From DAITMV01 sp046318595 (GTDB lineage: Bacteria; Pseudomonadota; Gammaproteobacteria; Burkholderiales; Burkholderiaceae_B): a DNA stretch of 64,000 bases. Every line of letters starts with the position of its first letter. The first letter of the stretch is position 1. The stretch spans positions 62,001-126,000 of the forward strand of contig JBKCTV010000023.1 in assembly GCA_046318595.1 (NCBI GenBank), written 5' to 3'. Under the pieces are notes generated by a model. The model ran no database searches. It saw only the letters and a list, made by a program, of their open reading frames with translations, and had not been told where the DNA came from. The position numbers and the translations under genes were made by a program. Below are positions 25,796 through 34,166 of the stretch, in pieces.

Positions 25796-27193
25796 ATGAC
25801 GATGGATGTTAAAACCCTCGAAAAACTGGTTGAAAAGTACAACGACCTGCCGCTCGATCATCCGCTGCGCGCCGGGCAGGAGCAGTTGCTGGCCGACATA
25901 CTGCACAGCAGTCTCGTCAAAGCCGACCTGAAAAAACGAGTGTACGAAGGTTTGCCGGCAGCCGACAAGATCCGCTTCGCCCGGGAAACCATGCCTGCCG
26001 ATGTCCTGGAAATGCTCTCGACCGATGAGAACGCCGAGGTCCGCGCCGAAGTCGCCCGTAACATTTGTGCTTCTGAGAACACTTTATCTTACCTTGCAAA
26101 AGACGAGCAGTTCATCGTCCGGAAAAACATCATCGGCAATCCCAACCTCTCCAGCCGGTTGCTCGAAAAAATGGTGATCGAATCCGAAGAAAGCGTCAAA
26201 CAGCAGGCGGCCGTCCAGTATTCCAAGAGCCAGGAGCGCGTCATCGGCGATTTGCTCAGCCGCGACGTCAGCGAGAACGTTCGATTGGCACTGGCGACTA
26301 ATATGCGCTGCACATCGACGTTGTTGGACAATATGCATGCCGATGCGTCGCCCCGGGTGCGGGCTGCGGTGGCCAAGCACCCATTGACCTCGTCGAGTAA
26401 CCTGAACACGCTCGCCAAGGACGGCGATCTGCAAGTTTTGCTGAACGTGGCGGCCAATTCGCAAACCCGTTCCGATACCCTGTTGCAGCTACTGCGCCGG
26501 CCTGAATTGAAAGCGGCGATCGCCGGCAATTCGAACGTGCCACAACACGTTCTGGAGCAGATGCTTGATGGTGCCGACCGGCAAACGAAAGAAGCGTTGG
26601 CCGCCAATCGTGCCGTGCCGCCGAAAGTTTTTAATGCGTTGGCCGTCGATCCGTCGCCGATCGTCCGGCTCAATCTCTTGAGCAACCCGAACGTGCCATT
26701 GAAATTAAAGGAGGTTATCGAGCCGGGCTCTGTGCCAGCACAAATCGTCCAGGCGCTGGATCCAGCGACCCCGCTCGAAACTTTGAGCCGCCTGGCAAAA
26801 TCGACCGAAGCAGTGGTGTTGCGCGCCCTGGCGACCAATAAGACAATGCCAGGCGAGCTGTTGCACACCTTGGCCGAACATGCAGACGATCAGACCAGCC
26901 AAAACATCGCGCGGCATCCAAACGTCGCCACCCGAACGCTGGAAATGTTGGCTGGGCACCCGTCGCTGGTCGTACGCGCCAGTGTGCTGCGTAACGCCAA
27001 AGCGTCGAGCATGGTCCTCGAGTCCTTGGCCGGGGATGAGGACATCCGGCTGCGCTGGATGGTGGCGCGTCATCCGCGGGCGCCGTTTCCGCTTCTGGAA
27101 AAACTGCGGCGCGATGTTCATGTCGGTGTCTATGTGGCGGCCGAAGAAAACATTAATAAACAGGAGAGCCAAAGCACCGGCTATGTGCTCTGA
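25796..27193 (+). CDS. Helical-repeat (HEAT/LRV-like) protein of unknown function
   Basis: 465 residues built almost entirely of short helical repeats of about 22-25 residues. They recur as N-x-x-x-P or A-x-H-P units followed by L-x-x-L (NPNLSSRLLEKM, NSNVPQHVLEQM, NPNVPLKLKEV, HPNVATRTLEMLAGHPS). The repeats resemble leucine-rich-repeat-variant/HEAT solenoids and DUF2336-like proteins. There is no signal peptide, transmembrane helix or catalytic motif, so a cytoplasmic scaffold or binding role is the most one can say. The ATG at 25796 is preceded by CAGGAG. A tail-to-tail 61-bp gap separates it from trmL. Confidence 0.7.
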   Translation: MTMDVKTLEKLVEKYNDLPLDHPLRAGQEQLLADILHSSLVKADLKKRVYEGLPAADKIRFARETMPADVLEMLSTDENAEVRAEVARNICASENTLSYLAKDEQFIVRKNIIGNPNLSSRLLEKMVIESEESVKQQAAVQYSKSQERVIGDLLSRDVSENVRLALATNMRCTSTLLDNMHADASPRVRAAVAKHPLTSSSNLNTLAKDGDLQVLLNVAANSQTRSDTLLQLLRRPELKAAIAGNSNVPQHVLEQMLDGADRQTKEALAANRAVPPKVFNALAVDPSPIVRLNLLSNPNVPLKLKEVIEPGSVPAQIVQALDPATPLETLSRLAKSTEAVVLRALATNKTMPGELLHTLAEHADDQTSQNIARHPNVATRTLEMLAGHPSLVVRASVLRNAKASSMVLESLAGDEDIRLRWMVARHPRAPFPLLEKLRRDVHVGVYVAAEENINKQESQSTGYVL

Positions 27194-27254
27194 CCCGCTG
27201 GGGGCGGCGGTGCACTGCTACCCAATAAACGCCGGTCCGCGCGCCTTTTGGTGC

Positions 27255-27722
27255 TCACCCAATCGTAAAGCCGAGCTGTCGCCAAGCCTCATAGACGGTG
27301 ACTGCTACGGCGTTGCTCAGGTTCAGCGATCGGCTTGTCGGCAACATTGGTAGGCGTAAGCATTGGCCATCCGGCAAGGAATCTCGGATCTTGTCCGGTA
27401 GGCCTCGCGTTTCGCAACCGAAAATCAGGTAGTCCCCGGTTTGAAAAGCGGCATCGTAAGGCGACCGCTGCCCTCGCGTCGTCAACGCGAAGCACCGCTG
27501 CGGGCTGGGCCGCATCGCTTGCAAAAAAGCCGCCCAGTTGGTATGGACGCGCAAATCGGCATATTCGTGGTAATCGAGGCCGGCGCGTCGCAGGCGCGCA
27601 TCGTCGAGCGGGAACCCCAACGGTTCTATTAAATGCAGACGGGCGCCGGTATTGGCGCACAGTCGGATGATATTGCCGGTGTTGGGCGGGATTTCCGGTT
27701 CGACCAGGACGACGTTGATCAT
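27255..27722 (-). CDS. trmL: tRNA (cytidine(34)-2'-O)-methyltransferase TrmL
   Basis: SPOUT-family RNA methyltransferase modifying the wobble base of leucine tRNAs, 155 residues. Typical start VVLVEPEIPPNTGNIIRLCANTGARLHLIEPLGF and the knot-forming FGCETRGLPDKIRDSLP and RSLNLSNAVAVTVYEAWRQ. Overlaps comF by 4 bp on the minus strand. Confidence 0.94.
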   Translation of the reverse strand: MINVVLVEPEIPPNTGNIIRLCANTGARLHLIEPLGFPLDDARLRRAGLDYHEYADLRVHTNWAAFLQAMRPSPQRCFALTTRGQRSPYDAAFQTGDYLIFGCETRGLPDKIRDSLPDGQCLRLPMLPTSRSLNLSNAVAVTVYEAWRQLGFTIG

Positions 27723-28477
27723 TCCGGTGTTCTCGCCATGACCCAGAAGTCAATATGTGCGGCGCCTGCCGCCAGTAATGCGGCACGCGCCGCGCGCAGT
27801 GTGGCTCCCGTCGTCAGCACGTCGTCGACCAGACCGAGTCGCCGCCCGGCAACGCCATTTTCAGCGCGGAAAGCCCCACCCACATTTGCCTGCCGCTGCT
27901 CGCCGTTCAGCCCTGCCTGACTGCGGGTATCGCGTATTTTGTGAAGCAGATCGGCCCGCGCCGGCCGGCCGAGGCGTTTGGCCAGGCGCTGGCTCAGCAG
28001 GTGCGCCTGGTTATAGCCACGCTGCGCCAATCGTTTGCGCGACCCAGGGACCGGTACGAAGATATCCGGCAAGGGTGGCTTGTCGGCCAAGGTTTGCCAG
28101 CGCCGGGCCATTTGCCAGGCCAAGGCTTCGGCCAATGCCAGATCGCCCTGGTACTTGAGGCGCTGAACGAGGGCGTCGAGCGGGGCGCCATAATCTCCTG
28201 CTGCTATGGTGTAAACCGTATCCGGCGCTGCCCGGCAATGCCGACAGTGCGTCCAGCCAAAAGCCAGCAGACGTTCGCCCAGCCGCAAGCCGCATTGCCG
28301 GCACCGCGCGGTCGGTGCAAACAGCGCCCTCGAACAGGGTCGGCAAAAACCTGGTGCGTCGTGCGAAGCGAGCGGTAGATGACACGCGGCGCACAGGCTG
28401 GGTAAGCAGAGATGCAAGACCTGACGGATGAGGCCAGATCCGGGCATCGGCCCGCCAGCCATGAGGTGCGTTATCAT
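27719..28477 (-). CDS. comF: ComF-family phosphoribosyltransferase-like protein
   Basis: 252 residues. N-terminal zinc-binding region with CxxC pairs (SLCAAC, FCRPC, CRQCG, CRHC), then a phosphoribosyltransferase domain whose PRPP loop is LGLVDDVLTTGATL. The central VPVPGSRKRLAQRGYNQAHLL is typical of ComF/GntX. These proteins are linked to DNA uptake in competent species; the biochemical activity is not settled. Several in-frame starts exist (28477, 28459, 28444). Confidence 0.9.
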   Translation of the reverse strand: MITHLMAGGPMPGSGLIRQVLHLCLPSLCAACHLPLASHDAPGFCRPCSRALFAPTARCRQCGLRLGERLLAFGWTHCRHCRAAPDTVYTIAAGDYGAPLDALVQRLKYQGDLALAEALAWQMARRWQTLADKPPLPDIFVPVPGSRKRLAQRGYNQAHLLSQRLAKRLGRPARADLLHKIRDTRSQAGLNGEQRQANVGGAFRAENGVAGRRLGLVDDVLTTGATLRAARAALLAAGAAHIDFWVMARTPE

Positions 28478-28583
28478 CAATGGGCCTTATTCGTCGAAAT
28501 GTGCAGCATGATTTTCCCTGTTTTCGTCCCCTGTTCGGCTGCGCTATTTGATTGCCGTGCGAATTATAAGCCGAGGTATCGCT

Positions 28584-29318
28584 ATGGCAGGTAACGATTT
28601 TCGGCGTTTTTTGCATCAGGAGCTGCAGTCTCGTATGGCCGAGCGTGCCGAATTGCTGCGTCTGCCAGCGGGGCCTATCGTACAGCAGGGCTGGATGGAC
28701 GCCGCCACGGCGGTTTGTCTGGCCAAACGCTATCCCGGGCGGATCATTCATGAGGTAAGCGCGGAAGCGCTTGTGCGCGGCCGGAAAAAACCCTCATGGT
28801 GGTCCTATGGCGCCGCCCGGCGCGTGCGGAGCGTGGCAACGGACAAAAATAGGATCGACTTGCCGGACGATACCGCCAGCCTGGTCTGGTCGGCGTTGTG
28901 GTTGCAGGACGTGCCGCACCGCATGTCGCTGTTCCAGGAATGGCAGCGCTTGCTCAAAACTGGAGGCGCGCTGTTTTTCTGCTGTTTCGGACCGGATACG
29001 GCAAAGGATCTGCGGGCTGTAGGGGCCGTTGCCGGGTATCCCGACATGCACGACATCGGCGATGAACTGGTGCGTGCGGGGTTTGCTGACCCGGTTATGG
29101 AAATGGAGCGTTTGACCATCGAATACACGGATCCGCTGCGTCTCCTCGACGACTGGCGGCAGTTCGATCCCACCCTGGCGCTGTCCGTGTCGCCGGCTAT
29201 CGATCGCCTGACGCTTGAGCTGTTGTATGGCCATGCCTGGAAGACTGCGCCGGTGGCCGGCCTTGGCGAAAGCCGAATCCGCGTGGAGGATATCGGCGGC
29301 CGTAAAGCGCGGCTATGA
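28584..29318 (+). CDS. SAM-dependent methyltransferase, BioC-like
   Basis: 244 residues from the ATG at 28584. It resembles BioC (malonyl-ACP O-methyltransferase) in layout: an N-terminal helical segment, then a short class I methyltransferase core (IDLPDDTASLVWSALWLQDVP, LLKTGGALFFCCFGPDTAKDLR, HDIGDELVRAGFADPVMEMERLTIEYTD). The glycine-rich SAM motif I is degenerate: I see only GRIIHEVSAE where E/DxGxGxG is expected. It may therefore be inactive or use a variant site. Divergent from comF. The function is inference. Confidence 0.6.
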   Translation: MAGNDFRRFLHQELQSRMAERAELLRLPAGPIVQQGWMDAATAVCLAKRYPGRIIHEVSAEALVRGRKKPSWWSYGAARRVRSVATDKNRIDLPDDTASLVWSALWLQDVPHRMSLFQEWQRLLKTGGALFFCCFGPDTAKDLRAVGAVAGYPDMHDIGDELVRAGFADPVMEMERLTIEYTDPLRLLDDWRQFDPTLALSVSPAIDRLTLELLYGHAWKTAPVAGLGESRIRVEDIGGRKARL

Positions 29319-29391
29319 GACGGAACCAGCTTTAATTGTCGATCTGGTCTGGTGCGGACCTTCTCTGTGGGGTTGTCGCCACGCCGGCCGT

Positions 29392-29421
29392 TTGTTCCAA
29401 AACCCCGTTCAGCCCTATAAT
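29392..29421 (+). promoter_or_regulatory. Probable promoter of the cytochrome oxidase operon
   Basis: A perfect -10 (TATAAT, 29416-29421) with a partial -35 (TTGTTC, 29392-29397) at an 18-bp spacing, 95 bp before coxB. It is the best promoter in the 198-bp gap between the methyltransferase gene and coxB. Confidence 0.5.
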
Positions 29422-29427
29422 GATGTG

Positions 29428-29445
29428 GATTTTAATATCAAAATC
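29428..29445 (+). promoter_or_regulatory. Inverted repeat just downstream of the cox -10 element
   Basis: GATTTT (29428-29433) and AAAATC (29440-29445) form an inverted repeat with a 6-bp AT-rich spacer, centred about 17 bp after the -10 element. The position suits an operator over the transcription start. No regulator can be assigned. Confidence 0.3.
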
Positions 29446-29516
29446 GCTTTCGCTGGCCTTTCCAGATTTGACGTCTGCAAGGTTCAATTTACAGAATTTG
29501 GAGTTTGATCAGCCCC

Positions 29517-30659
29517 ATGATTAAGCAATTTTCCGGCGCCCGCTATGCTGGCGCGGCGCTCCTGACGCTCGGTGGCGTCCCTGCCTCGGCGGCCGATGGC
29601 AACCAATACAACCTCGTGCCATCTGTTACGCAGATCGCCAGCCAGATCTACGATCTGCATAATCTGATGCTGATCATTTGCCTGACGATTTTCGTTGCCG
29701 TGTTCGGCGTCATGTTTTATTCGATTTTCGCGCATCGCAAGTCCAAAGGCGCCAAATCGGCGTCTTTCCATGAAAGCACGACGGTCGAAATCATCTGGAC
29801 GCTAGTTCCTTTCCTGATCGTCATCGGAATGGCGCTGCCGGCCACCAAGACAGTAATCGCGATGAAAGACACCTCGAACGCCGATCTCACCATTAAGGCG
29901 ACCGGTTATCAGTGGAAGTGGGGCTACGATTACCTGAATGGCCAAGGCGAAGGCATCTCGTTCGTCTCCAACCTGTCGACGCCCCGCGAACAGATCAATA
30001 ACGAAGCACCCAAGGGCGAAAACTATCTCTTGGAAGTCGACCGGCCGCTGGTAGTGCCTGTCAACAAAAAGGTGCGGATCGTCACGACAGCCAACGACGT
30101 TATTCACGCCTGGAGCGTGCCAGCTTTCGGCGTCAAGCAGGATGCCATTCCCGGGTTCGTACGCGATACCTGGTTCAAGGCTGAAAAAGTGGGCACTTAT
30201 CGCGGTCAATGTGCCGAGTTGTGCGGTAAAGAACACGCTTTCATGCCCATCGTCGTCGAAGTGAAGTCAGAAGCCGACTATAAGGAATGGGTCACGGCCA
30301 CGAAAAAAGCAATCGCCGCGCAAGCCGATGACCCCGCAAAGGAATGGACCGGCGCCGACCTCATCGCCCGTGGGGAAAAAGTATTCGCTGCCAACTGCGC
30401 CGCCTGTCATCAGGCCAACGGTAAAGGTATTCCAGGCGCGTTTCCCGCACTGGATGGTGACGAGACGGTTCGTGGGCCGAAAGCTCCGCAGATCGCCGTC
30501 TTGCTGAACGGCAAGGGACAAGGCATGCCTTCCTGGAAGCAGTTATCGGACGTCGAAATCGCTGCTGCGATCACCTACACGCGCAATGCCTGGTCGAATG
30601 CCGGCCAGGGTGCTGATCCGGTCGTTCAACCGTCCGATATCACCGCCGCGAGAAAATAA
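29517..30659 (+). CDS. coxB: Cytochrome c oxidase subunit II with fused C-terminal cytochrome c
   Basis: 380 residues, starting at ATG 29517 (a TTG at 29505 is also open). Order of parts: signal peptide (cleavage near PASAAD), two transmembrane helices (about 45-70 and 90-110), a cupredoxin domain with the CuA site CAELCGKEHAFM, then a class I cytochrome c domain with haem motif CAACH (about residue 300) and a downstream Met ligand candidate (GQGMPSW). It accepts electrons on the periplasmic side of the aa3/caa3-type oxidase. First gene of coxBA-ctaG-coxC. Confidence 0.94.
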   Translation: MIKQFSGARYAGAALLTLGGVPASAADGNQYNLVPSVTQIASQIYDLHNLMLIICLTIFVAVFGVMFYSIFAHRKSKGAKSASFHESTTVEIIWTLVPFLIVIGMALPATKTVIAMKDTSNADLTIKATGYQWKWGYDYLNGQGEGISFVSNLSTPREQINNEAPKGENYLLEVDRPLVVPVNKKVRIVTTANDVIHAWSVPAFGVKQDAIPGFVRDTWFKAEKVGTYRGQCAELCGKEHAFMPIVVEVKSEADYKEWVTATKKAIAAQADDPAKEWTGADLIARGEKVFAANCAACHQANGKGIPGAFPALDGDETVRGPKAPQIAVLLNGKGQGMPSWKQLSDVEIAAAITYTRNAWSNAGQGADPVVQPSDITAARK

Positions 30660-30680
30660 GTTGTCAGGAGAACCGAATAC

Positions 30681-32291
30681 ATGAGTGCCACCGCCACCGA
30701 TACTATAATTCATGGTCATGACCATTCGCATGGCGACCATGCGCACGACCATCCGCACGGCTGGAAACGCTGGTTATACGCCACCAACCATAAAGATATC
30801 GGAACGTTATACCTGATATTTTCTTTCATCATGCTGCTAGAAGGCGGCGTGCTTGCATTGATGTTGCGTACCGAGCTTTTCAGTCCCGGTCTCCAACTGT
30901 TCCGCCCCGAATTTTTCAACCAGCTTACCACGATGCATGGCCTGGTGATGGTGTTCGGCGCGATTATGCCGGCGTTTGTCGGCTTTGCGAACTGGATGGT
31001 GCCGCTGCAGATTGGTTGCTCGGACATGGCCTTCGCGCGGATGAACAACTTCAGCTTCTGGCTCATGGTGCCGGCGGCCATCCTGCTGACAATGTCTTTC
31101 TTTTTGCCGGGCGGCGCAACGGCTGCTGGCTGGACCTTGTATGCGCCTTTGTCGGTACAGATGGGCCCTGGCATGGACGCTGCAATTTTCGCGATGCATT
31201 TGCTGGGCGCCTCGTCGATCATGGGGTCGATCAACATCATCACGACGATCCTCAATATGCGCGCGCCTGGCATGACCTTGATGAAAATGCCGATGTTTTG
31301 CTGGACCTGGCTGATCACCGCCTATCTGCTCATCGCGGTCATGCCTGTGCTGGCTGGCGCCATCACGATGGTGCTGACCGACCGGCATTTCGGCACGTCG
31401 TTTTTCAATGCGGCCGGCGGCGGCGATCCGGTGATGTACCAGCATATTTTCTGGTTCTTCGGTCACCCCGAGGTCTACATCATGATTTTGCCCGCCTTCG
31501 GCATTATTTCGCAGATCGTCCCGGCATTCGCGCGTAAACCTTTGTTCGGTTATAGCTCCATGGTTTACGCCACGGCATCGATTGCGATCTTGTCGTTCAT
31601 GGTCTGGGCGCATCATATGTTCGCGACCGGCATGCCGGTGACGGGCCAGTTGTTCTTCATGTACGCAACCATGCTGATAGCGGTCCCGACCGGCGTCAAG
31701 GTCTTCAACTGGCTGGCGACCATGTGGCGCGGTTCCATGACTTTCGAGACGCCGATGCTGTTTGCGGTCGGCTTCATTTTCGTATTCACTCTGGGCGGGT
31801 TTACGGGTCTGATACTGGCTGTTGCGCCAATCGATATTCAGGTTCAGGATACCTATTACGTCGTGGCTCACTTTCACTATGTGCTGGTCGCTGGGTCCTT
31901 GTTCGCACTGTTTGCCGGCGTTTACTACTGGTTACCGAAATGGTCCGGCCGTATGTACGATGAGCGCTTGGGCAAGCTGCATTTCTGGAGTTCGATGATC
32001 AGCTTCAACATCACGTTTTTTCCGATGCATTTTTTGGGGCTGGCCGGTATGCCGCGCCGCTACGCAGATTACGCCATGCAGTTCACTGACTTTCATCGAA
32101 TCGCGACCGTTGGGGCATTCTGGTTTGGCTTGTCCCAACTGATTCTGCTGTGGGTGGTGCTGAAAGCTTGGACTTTCAAAAAAGGCGAACTCGCCCCCGC
32201 CAACCCTTGGGAAGGCGCCCAAGGTCTGGAGTGGACCGTGCCATCGCCGGCGCCTTTCCACACGTTCGAAGAACCTCCGGTGGTTGCCTGA
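30681..32291 (+). CDS. coxA: Cytochrome c oxidase subunit I
   Basis: Catalytic haem-copper subunit with haem a and the a3-CuB centre, 536 residues, about 12 transmembrane helices. Visible motifs: HGLVMVFGAIMP (haem a His), WFFGHPEVYIMILPAFG (CuB His and the cross-linked Tyr), VWAHHMF (CuB histidines) and VAHFHYVL (haem a and a3 ligands). The cytoplasmic N-terminus is strongly His-rich (alternating H, D, G within the first 30 residues). The stop overlaps the next small gene by one base. Confidence 0.97.
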   Translation: MSATATDTIIHGHDHSHGDHAHDHPHGWKRWLYATNHKDIGTLYLIFSFIMLLEGGVLALMLRTELFSPGLQLFRPEFFNQLTTMHGLVMVFGAIMPAFVGFANWMVPLQIGCSDMAFARMNNFSFWLMVPAAILLTMSFFLPGGATAAGWTLYAPLSVQMGPGMDAAIFAMHLLGASSIMGSINIITTILNMRAPGMTLMKMPMFCWTWLITAYLLIAVMPVLAGAITMVLTDRHFGTSFFNAAGGGDPVMYQHIFWFFGHPEVYIMILPAFGIISQIVPAFARKPLFGYSSMVYATASIAILSFMVWAHHMFATGMPVTGQLFFMYATMLIAVPTGVKVFNWLATMWRGSMTFETPMLFAVGFIFVFTLGGFTGLILAVAPIDIQVQDTYYVVAHFHYVLVAGSLFALFAGVYYWLPKWSGRMYDERLGKLHFWSSMISFNITFFPMHFLGLAGMPRRYADYAMQFTDFHRIATVGAFWFGLSQLILLWVVLKAWTFKKGELAPANPWEGAQGLEWTVPSPAPFHTFEEPPVVA

Positions 32292-32425
32292 TGCCGCTGC
32301 CTCCTGCGCCTTCGTCCAGACAAGTGACGCAACATAATAAAAATAAACGTTTGGGCTGGGTGCTGGCGTCGATCGCGCTGGTGTTTTTTCTGGGTATCGT
32401 CATCAAAATCATGTTTTTGCGTTGA
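32291..32425 (+). CDS. Cytochrome oxidase small assembly protein
   Basis: 44 residues, ATG overlapping the coxA stop. Polar Lys-rich N-terminus (about 20 residues) followed by one transmembrane helix (GWVLASIALVFFLGIVIKIMF). Small single-helix proteins of this kind sit between coxA and ctaG in many betaproteobacteria and are annotated as oxidase assembly proteins. The exact role is unknown, and the sequence is too short for a family call beyond position and layout. Confidence 0.65.
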   Translation: MPLPPAPSSRQVTQHNKNKRLGWVLASIALVFFLGIVIKIMFLR

Positions 32426-32434
32426 ATCATCGGC

Positions 32435-33010
32435 ATGAACCACACCCCTCCCAATCCGGAAAAATCAAGCATGGGCGCCAATCGCCAGATGCTGGGCCGG
32501 CTGGTTGTGATCGTGGCTTTGATGTTCGGCTTCGGTTATGCCCTGGTGCCGCTGTACGAAAAAATTTGCGAGGTGACCGGCGTCAATGTGTTGACGCGGC
32601 CCAACGCCGATGCACCACTATCGGTAGCTAACTCTCAGATCGACTCTTCCCGGATGGTTACCGTCGAATTCGATGCGAACGTCCAGGGACCGTGGCGCTT
32701 CCAGCCCGAAAAGCGGCATGTGACCGTACACCCAGGCGAACTGGTGCAAATCAATTATCAAATTCAAAACAATTTGTCGCGCGCAACAATGGGCCAGGCC
32801 ATCCCCAGTTATGCTCCGCAACAAGCGTCGCCGTATTTTCGCAAACTGGAGTGTTTCTGTTTTCGAGAGCAGCCCCTGGCCAGCCAGGAGTCCAAAATCC
32901 TGCCCGTTGTCTTCGTCATCGATCCGGCCTTGCCCAAAAATATTCGTACCATCACTTTGTCGTATACGTTTTTCGAAGTGGGCGGTTCTGTAAAGGCCGG
33001 CGCCACATGA
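32435..33010 (+). CDS. ctaG: Cytochrome c oxidase assembly protein CtaG (Cox11)
   Basis: Copper chaperone that inserts CuB into subunit I. 191 residues: N-terminal transmembrane helix (LVVIVALMFGFGYALVPLY, with the conserved YEKICEVTG after it) and a periplasmic domain with the copper motif ECFCFREQ. Also present is the conserved GQAIPSYAP. Overlaps the next small gene by 4 bp. Confidence 0.95.
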   Translation: MNHTPPNPEKSSMGANRQMLGRLVVIVALMFGFGYALVPLYEKICEVTGVNVLTRPNADAPLSVANSQIDSSRMVTVEFDANVQGPWRFQPEKRHVTVHPGELVQINYQIQNNLSRATMGQAIPSYAPQQASPYFRKLECFCFREQPLASQESKILPVVFVIDPALPKNIRTITLSYTFFEVGGSVKAGAT

Positions 33011-33237
33011 GTACGAACCAAGCGCCAGCGCCTGCAAAGGCCGTGCGACGCAAGGCCAGTTTATGGGCTACGCTGAATGCCGTGTTGTGGTCGTTTTTCG
33101 GTGTTCGTCGGGGCGATAAACATACCCAGGACATGGAAAATCTCAACCCCCTCCATGTTGTCGTCGTCGGTTTACTGGCGGCGATTGTATTTATAGTCAT
33201 TCTGATACTTGTCGTACGGGCCGTCGTCGGCTCATGA
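33007..33237 (+). CDS. DUF2970 small membrane protein
   Basis: 76 residues, ATG overlapping the ctaG stop. The N-terminus is basic; the middle ASLWATLNAVLWSFFGVRRG is the DUF2970 hallmark, and a C-terminal transmembrane helix follows (VVVVGLLAAIVFIVILILVV). This family is found next to coxC in betaproteobacteria, so an oxidase-related role is inferred from position only. Confidence 0.72.
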   Translation: MSTNQAPAPAKAVRRKASLWATLNAVLWSFFGVRRGDKHTQDMENLNPLHVVVVGLLAAIVFIVILILVVRAVVGS

Positions 33238-33254
33238 ATAAAGGAGAATCCCTC

Positions 33255-34109
33255 ATGCGTGCAAACGCACCTTACTATTACGTGCCGGCTGTATCGCAGT
33301 GGCCCATCGTGGCGTCGCTCGCCATGCTGTTTTTTGGTGCGGGCGCGGCTGCCTGGGTCAATGGTATTGGTTGGGGGCCGGCATCCGTCGCCACGGGTCT
33401 GCTCATTCTGTTCTATAGCTTGTTCCGGTGGTTTGGCAGTGTGATCGACGAGTCGCAAGGTGGGCAATACAGCGGTCGCGTCGATTTGTCGTTTCGCTGG
33501 AGTATGGGGTGGTTCATTTTTTCTGAAGTAATGTTTTTCGCAGCTTTTTTCGGTGCGTTGTTTTATGCGCGAACGATTTCTATGCCGTTGCTGGGCAACA
33601 TGGATCACCGGCTCGTCCTTTGGCCCGACTTCGTCGCAAATTGGCCCAACCTTGGTCCCGCGCAACTGGTCGAGCCTTTTCGCACGATGGGCCCCTGGCC
33701 GATTCCAACCATCAATACGGCTTTGTTGCTGACGTCAGGCGTTACCTTGACCTGGGCGCACCATGCTTTGTTGAAAAACCACCGGAGTCAATTGATTTTG
33801 GGTTTGTTTCTCACGGTGCTGCTGGGGTTCATCTTCTTGGGCTTTCAAGCTTACGAGTATGTGCATGCGTATCGCGAACTGAACCTGAAACTGACATCCG
33901 GCATGTTCGGCTCGACATTTTTCATGCTGACCGGCTTCCATGGATTTCATGTGACCATCGGGGCGATCATGCTGACGGTGATCCTGCTGCGTTGTCTGAA
34001 AGGTCATTTCAAGCCTGATAGTCATTTTGCCTTCGAAGCCACTGCCTGGTACTGGCACTTTGTCGATGTCGTCTGGCTCGGTCTTTATGTGGTGGTGTAC
34101 TGGCTCTGA
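33255..34109 (+). CDS. coxC: Cytochrome c oxidase subunit III
   Basis: 284 residues with seven transmembrane helices. The AAAGGAG site at 33240-33246 points to the ATG at 33255 (RANAPYYYVPAVSQWPI); an ATG at 33234 would add seven residues. Conserved stretches: WGWFIFSEVMFF-type (MGWFIFSEVMFFAAFFGA), GFQAYEYVHA, MLTGFHGFHVTIGA and the terminal WYWHFVDVVWLGLYVVVYWL. It lacks the usual N-terminal fusion to other subunits. Confidence 0.95.
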   Translation: MRANAPYYYVPAVSQWPIVASLAMLFFGAGAAAWVNGIGWGPASVATGLLILFYSLFRWFGSVIDESQGGQYSGRVDLSFRWSMGWFIFSEVMFFAAFFGALFYARTISMPLLGNMDHRLVLWPDFVANWPNLGPAQLVEPFRTMGPWPIPTINTALLLTSGVTLTWAHHALLKNHRSQLILGLFLTVLLGFIFLGFQAYEYVHAYRELNLKLTSGMFGSTFFMLTGFHGFHVTIGAIMLTVILLRCLKGHFKPDSHFAFEATAWYWHFVDVVWLGLYVVVYWL

Positions 34110-34119
34110 GTCGCTGATT

Positions 34120-34140
34120 GGCCGCGAGCTACCTGCGGCC
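34120..34140. terminator. Hairpin in the coxC/DUF2909 convergent gap
   Basis: GGCCGC (34120-34125) and GCGGCC (34135-34140) can pair around a 9-nt loop, 11 bp after the coxC stop. No T-tract follows, so this is a weak terminator candidate. Confidence 0.25.
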
Positions 34141-34166
34141 TCCTTGTCGATTTGTACCGTCGTTGA

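Noticed and set aside
30837..31877. 346-codon minus-strand open frame
   Set aside because: Antisense to coxA; His/Arg/Gln-rich shadow of transmembrane codons.
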